A program made the translations under genes and the position numbers. Below, piece by piece: positions 60,056 through 64,000 of a stretch of 64,000 nucleotides of DNA. Within the stretch, counting starts at the first letter, position 1, and the number at the start of each line of letters is the position of its first letter. A model generated the notes under the pieces. It did no database searches and was not told the DNA's origin. It saw only the letters and a list, made by a program, of their open reading frames with translations. This stretch comes from Hawksworthiomyces lignivorus (taxonomy: Eukaryota > Ascomycota > Sordariomycetes > Ophiostomatales > Ophiostomataceae), in assembly GCA_002917075.1 (NCBI GenBank), contig NTMA01000069.1:147178-211177 (forward strand). The letters are read 5' to 3'.

Positions 60056-60210
60056 AGCTCTTCGTCAAGCGCTTGCCGCGCCAGGGATATGCGTTGGTGT
60101 TGGTGCCGGAGGAGAGGTGTGGTATGTACAGCGAAAATTGCCTGAGATAAGATGCAAATCTTCCAGGTGTCAAAGTGAAATGCGAATGTATGAAAAGCAA
60201 TACAGGAGAG

Positions 60211-60286
60211 AAGGGTTGCTGCATAAGAAACGAAGGTAGTAATGGAAGAAGGGTTGCTGCATAAGAAACGAAGGTAGTAATGGAAG
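60211..60286. repeat. Two exact 38-bp tandem copies
   Basis: The unit beginning AAGGGTTGCTGC and ending AATGGAAG occurs at 60211-60248 and again, without change, at 60249-60286. It lies 160-230 bp upstream of the WSC start codon. Confidence 0.9.
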
Positions 60287-62010
60287 AAGGGCAGGCAGTC
60301 GAAAAGAATGTGCTGACACGAGGGAAGAGGGTGATGTCAAGAACGAAGAATGAGTCGACAGATGAGACGACAGGAACAGGTTCATATACTGAGGATCGGA
60401 TGTCGTCAAAACGAGAGAAGAATGGTGGGAGAGAAGAAAGCAAAGGGGGATAGGGATGGCCAAGTCGAAACAGAGGGAGGCCACAGGTCCTATTTCAATG
60501 ATGCTGTCCACGTTGTCATGATGGTGGTCATCGTCCATCCTCATCAAAGTCCCGCCACCCCTTGAGACGGTATTTCCTTGTCTAGAGAGATCCATCTCGA
60601 GCAAACTCGCCTCTTTCTTCTTTTTCCTTTTGCTTTTCTCTTCTTGTGAGACCACAATGTGGATGCTTCTCATAGCCTATGTGTCTCCCCTCGTCCGGGA
60701 AGTCTGCCTTAGCCATTTGGCAGAGGCAATTGGATATTTGCTTAAAGAGAGGCGTATGAATACGAAGTGAAAAGCCAAAGATTAAACGCCTTCACCGGCC
60801 TCCCCCATTCTAGGACATACGTCGAAGAACAGCTTGTTCGCCTGTAGCTACACCAGTGAATGGAGCCTAGGTGTGAGAAACTACGTGGTAGCCTTGCAAA
60901 GCAAGGGCCACAATGAAGAATGTAGAAATACTGGAGTGATAGAATACGTTCAGAAGGCCAAGGACAGGAGAGAGTGGAGACACAGAGAGAGCAGAGACGA
61001 CATCCGGTTGGCCAGGGAGGCCACAGTGGAATGAATCTTCACAAGTAACAGGAGAATGTAAAGTCTGAGGCTGAACAGCAAACGACGAGGACTTGCAGAT
61101 CAGTGGACTTTGTGTTCCTGGCCCTAAACCGTATCGGTCCTCTTAAGGGGTTGGATGCATTCCATTCAATAAGAAAAACTGCGTGGCCTTTTTACACAAT
61201 CTCCACAGGTAGCGTAGACACAGCATTCCTCAACATGAACGTGAGAGCCAATTGGCTTCGAGCTAAGGACGAGTCTAAGACTAGGGAGAGAAGAAGAAAA
61301 TACGCATATATATACGTTGTGTATGTCTATAAGCCTACAGCATTAAGGTGGAACAGGGAAAGGGCAAGAAAAAAGAAGCAGTGAGCAGCAAGATCGCAAG
61401 ACTACAAAGGGCTGGAAGACCCCTTCTTAAGGTTTAGTGGCAACGAAGACGAGGCTCTGGAATTTAACCTTGGCAAACCTGTAGGCTTACGGACCTGATC
61501 CCCGAAAGTGAAACCCGAAAGCCGCCAATACCTTTTTTTTTTCGGACTTTTTATCCTTAGTTCTCTGGCGCTAGGAAGCTGATAGCACTTAAGCCAGCAA
61601 ATGAAGAGGGATGAAAGAAACGGCCCTGACGGAAAGCCGGCCGGAAAGCAACGTTCCTCTCTTTTTTCTTCCCTTTCACTTTGCTCTCTCCGCTCCAAGT
61701 TGATCCCATCGTGGCAGCTTGACCTTGGCCCTAGCATGCTTCTTATTCTGCTGTCACTGTCAGCATGGTCTGTGGAATGCCTCTCGCTTTTAAACGTCGC
61801 TGTCCTTTCTTTTGTGAAATTTCTTCTTTAGTCTTAAGCTATCATTATCTGTCGTAAGCTATCACTATCGATACCGTTATTTTTAGATTTAGAGCAGCAA
61901 GAAAACCCCAGAGAACAGCTGCGGGACATTGATGCTGAAATAGGAAAGTAAAAGCGCTGAAGCCATTGGCATTACTTAACTGTTACTTGAGGGACTGTCC
62001 CGTCTCTGGT

Positions 62011-62040
62011 GCCTCCTCGTGCCTCCTCGTGCCTCCTCGT
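62011..62040. repeat. Three tandem copies of a 10-mer (GCCTCCTCGT)
   Basis: Exact decamer triplet followed by C/T-rich sequence, about 320 bp upstream of the dehydrogenase ATG. Confidence 0.9.
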
Positions 62041-62355
62041 GCCCCCTCTCGCCCCCCCTCTCTCTCCCCCCAGAAGTGGTCGCTAAGATCGCTAATGGGA
62101 TCCCGCTAAATTGATCTCTCCTCCACTAATTGGCCTTCCGAAGAATCTTCTCAGGTCGGCACTCACTCGGGTATCTCATTGTTAGTCAGCCGGCATCGGC
62201 TCGGAACTGGGCCGACTCAGGTCTCCATTTACAACCACCTTTGGCGCATATATGTACGTACAAAAACTGCCATCTTTGACCTTCTGCAGTCATTCAGCAA
62301 CACGTCGCGAAGGGCTGATTGTAGCAAATCTCGTCTCTCGCACACTTCTTCAAAA

Positions 62356-63934
62356 ATGTCTCGCCATCTGTACCGCCGTTTCGGCAGCCAATTGTTCCGC
62401 CAGGCGTCGTCTGCCAGCAGACGCTCCTATTCCACCCCTGCTGCCGCCGCTTCTTTTGACTGGCAAGATCCTCTCTCGGCGAAGTCGCTGCTCACAGATG
62501 AGGAGAAGCTGATATCAGAAACGGCAGAACAGTACTGCCAAGAGCAATTGGCTCCCCGTTTAGAAGGTGTGCTTGGTACTATCTCTCGCTTTTTTTTTCC
62601 TTTCTTTTTTTTTTTTTTTTTTTTTTTTTTGGTTTTCAATTGTTTTATTTAGGGAAATCCGAAGGGGCAACATCCCTTGTTAATTTCTTCTTTCCCTTCC
62701 TGACCCCCCCTTCTCTGTTCGTGTTTCGTGGATTTTTATATTTTGCCCTTTTTGTCGTTCTTCTCCCTCTCTCCACTTTTTCTTGGAATAAGTTGCCGAG
62801 GTGTCTTAATTGTCAGGGATACTAGAACTAGCTGACACGCATTTACGTCCCTGTCGCAAAAAGAGGCCTACCGCAATGAGAACTATGACAGGAAGATCCT
62901 GGCGGAGATGGGCGAGCTGGGCCTGCTGGGCGCCACCATCCAGGGCTACGGCTGCGCCGGCGTGTCGAGCGTGGCGGGCGGCCTGATCACCAAGGCGGTG
63001 GAGCGCGTCGACTCGGGCTACCGCTCGGGCATGAGCGTGCAGTCGAGCCTGGTGATGGGCGGCATCTACGAGTTCGGCAGCGAGGAGCAGAAGCAGCGGT
63101 TCCTGCCGGCCATGGCGCGCGGCGAGCTGCTGGGCGCCTTTGGGCTGACGGAGCCCAACCACGGCAGCGACCCGGGGTCCATGGAGATGACGGCGACGGA
63201 GCACCCGACCAAGAAGGGCTACTACAGCCTGAGCGGGTCCAAGACGTGGATCACCAACAGCCCCATCGCCGACGTGCTGCTGGTCTGGGCCAAGGTGGCC
63301 GACCCGACCAAGCCGCCCGCCAAGGACGGCTCGCCGCGCAAGGTCATCCGCGGCTTCCTGGTCGAGCGCAAGGACTGCCCCGCCGGCACGCTGGAGACGC
63401 CCGCCATCAAGAACAAGCTGGGCCTGCGCGCCAGCATCACGGGCATGATCCACCTCGACGGCGCCCCCGTCCCCCAGGAGAACGTGCTGCCGCTGGCCGA
63501 GGGCCTGCGCGGGCCCTTTGGCTGCCTCAACCAGGCCCGCTACGGCATCGCCATGGGCGTCATGGGCGCCCTCGAGGACTGCGTCGCCCGCGCCCGCGCC
63601 TACGCCCTCGAGCGCAAGCAGTTCCGCGGCAACCCGCTGGCCCGCTACCAGCTCATCCAGAAGAAGCTCGCCGACGCCGCCACCGACGCCGCCTACGGCA
63701 CCCTCGCCGCCATCCAGGTCGGCCGCCTCAAGGACGCCGGCGGCGACGCCGCCGTCGGCCTCCCCGACATGATCAGCATGGTCAAGCGCCAGAACTGCGA
63801 CCGCGCCCTGCAGGGCGCCCGCACCCTCCAGGAGATCTTCGGCGGCAACGCCGTCAGCGACGAGTACGGCATCGGCCGCCACGTCGCCAACCTCTTCGTC
63901 ACCCAGACCTACGAGGGCCAGAGCGACATCCACA
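62356..63934 (+). CDS. Glutaryl-CoA dehydrogenase, mitochondrial (3' partial)
   Basis: Exons are 62356-62566 and 62864-63934; the gene then enters an intron (GTACGT at 63935) and runs off the window. The N-terminus is an amphipathic Arg/Ser-rich mitochondrial presequence. Acyl-CoA dehydrogenase landmarks are [27 protein letters not shown] (FAD contact), [11 protein letters not shown] (typical of the glutaryl-CoA subgroup), and [10 protein letters not shown] at the end of exon 2, where Glu is the catalytic base. The enzyme oxidises and decarboxylates glutaryl-CoA to crotonyl-CoA in lysine and tryptophan breakdown, passing electrons to ETF. The first intron uses an AAG acceptor at 62863 with a GCTGAC branch site about 30 nt before. 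Only about 50 residues of the C-terminus should be missing. Confidence 0.93.
62605..62630. repeat. Poly-T tract, 26 nt, intronic
   Basis: Twenty-six T inside the first intron of the glutaryl-CoA dehydrogenase gene, 38 nt after the donor, so not positioned as a polypyrimidine tract. Confidence 0.9.
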
Positions 63935-63947
63935 GTACGTGTCTTCA

Positions 63948-63950
<3 letters not shown>

Positions 63951-63990
<40 letters not shown>

Positions 63991-63998
63991 GGGGGGGG
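63951..63998. repeat. Poly-T (39) followed by poly-G (9)
   Basis: The tract begins 16 nt inside an intron of the dehydrogenase gene and reaches almost to the window edge. Confidence 0.9.
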
Positions 63999-64000
63999 TT

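Larger units (their letters stand above)
60056..62355. other. Divergent spacer, 2.3 kb
   Basis: This is the upstream region of the WSC gene and the glutaryl-CoA dehydrogenase gene. It contains two small tandem repeats (listed) and an AT/GA-rich middle. No supported gene. Confidence 0.5.

Overview
The window is nuclear DNA from a filamentous ascomycete (Pezizomycotina, probably a Sordariomycete; the class is inferred). The evidence is GC-rich, ORF-dense coding blocks interrupted by short GT-AG introns of about 55-300 nt, long AT-rich or pyrimidine-rich intergenic stretches, and typical fungal families: a rhodopsin/PTH11-type membrane protein, Zn2Cys6 regulators, a GH76 cell-wall enzyme, a WSC protein and S28 peptidase. 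Gene models below were spliced by hand from reading frame, splice sites and family conservation. There is no operon structure, CRISPR array, IS element or convincing tRNA.

Layout. 1-9.5 kb: the 3' part of an FAD monooxygenase, a secreted S28 serine peptidase and an 8-exon MFS transporter. 11-17 kb: a small orphan protein with a PPxY motif and a rhodopsin-fold membrane protein with a very long disordered tail. 18.2-28.9 kb: a compact sugar-metabolism cluster. It holds an L-arabinitol/polyol dehydrogenase (-) divergent from a dihydroxyacetone-synthase-type transketolase (+), then a xylose-reductase-type aldo-keto reductase (+). Two related fungal regulators follow in convergent orientation, and only one of them has a Zn2Cys6 finger. 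30.5-32.4 kb: a GPI-type GH76 (Dcw1/Dfg5) enzyme. 34.6-44.9 kb: the two halves of reductive iron uptake, Ftr1 permease (-) and Fet3 ferroxidase (+), divergent across a 7.3-kb gene-free interval that carries five exact ATCWGATAA iron-GATA-factor sites. 45.3-48.3 kb: an unusual protein joining tandem beta-rich repeats, an EH/EF-hand domain and a Vps4-type AAA ATPase. 49.6-64 kb: a SET protein with a signal peptide, a secreted Cys-containing protein, a MOSC protein with a membrane-like insert, a repeat-rich WSC surface protein and the 5' part of mitochondrial glutaryl-CoA dehydrogenase.

How genes may work together. Ftr1 and Fet3 form one plasma-membrane complex and the shared interval looks built for common iron repression. 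In the 18-29 kb cluster, polyol/pentose oxidoreductases would feed xylulose-type sugars, and the DAS-like transketolase could pass a two-carbon unit from xylulose 5-phosphate to an aldehyde acceptor; formaldehyde is the classical one. This suggests a pentose-linked aldehyde/formaldehyde assimilation module under its own regulators. That is inference from family membership and adjacency only.

The sequence also has very long mononucleotide tracts (40 G, 40 A, 39 T, 23 C) in introns and spacers, which may be partly real and partly an assembly matter.
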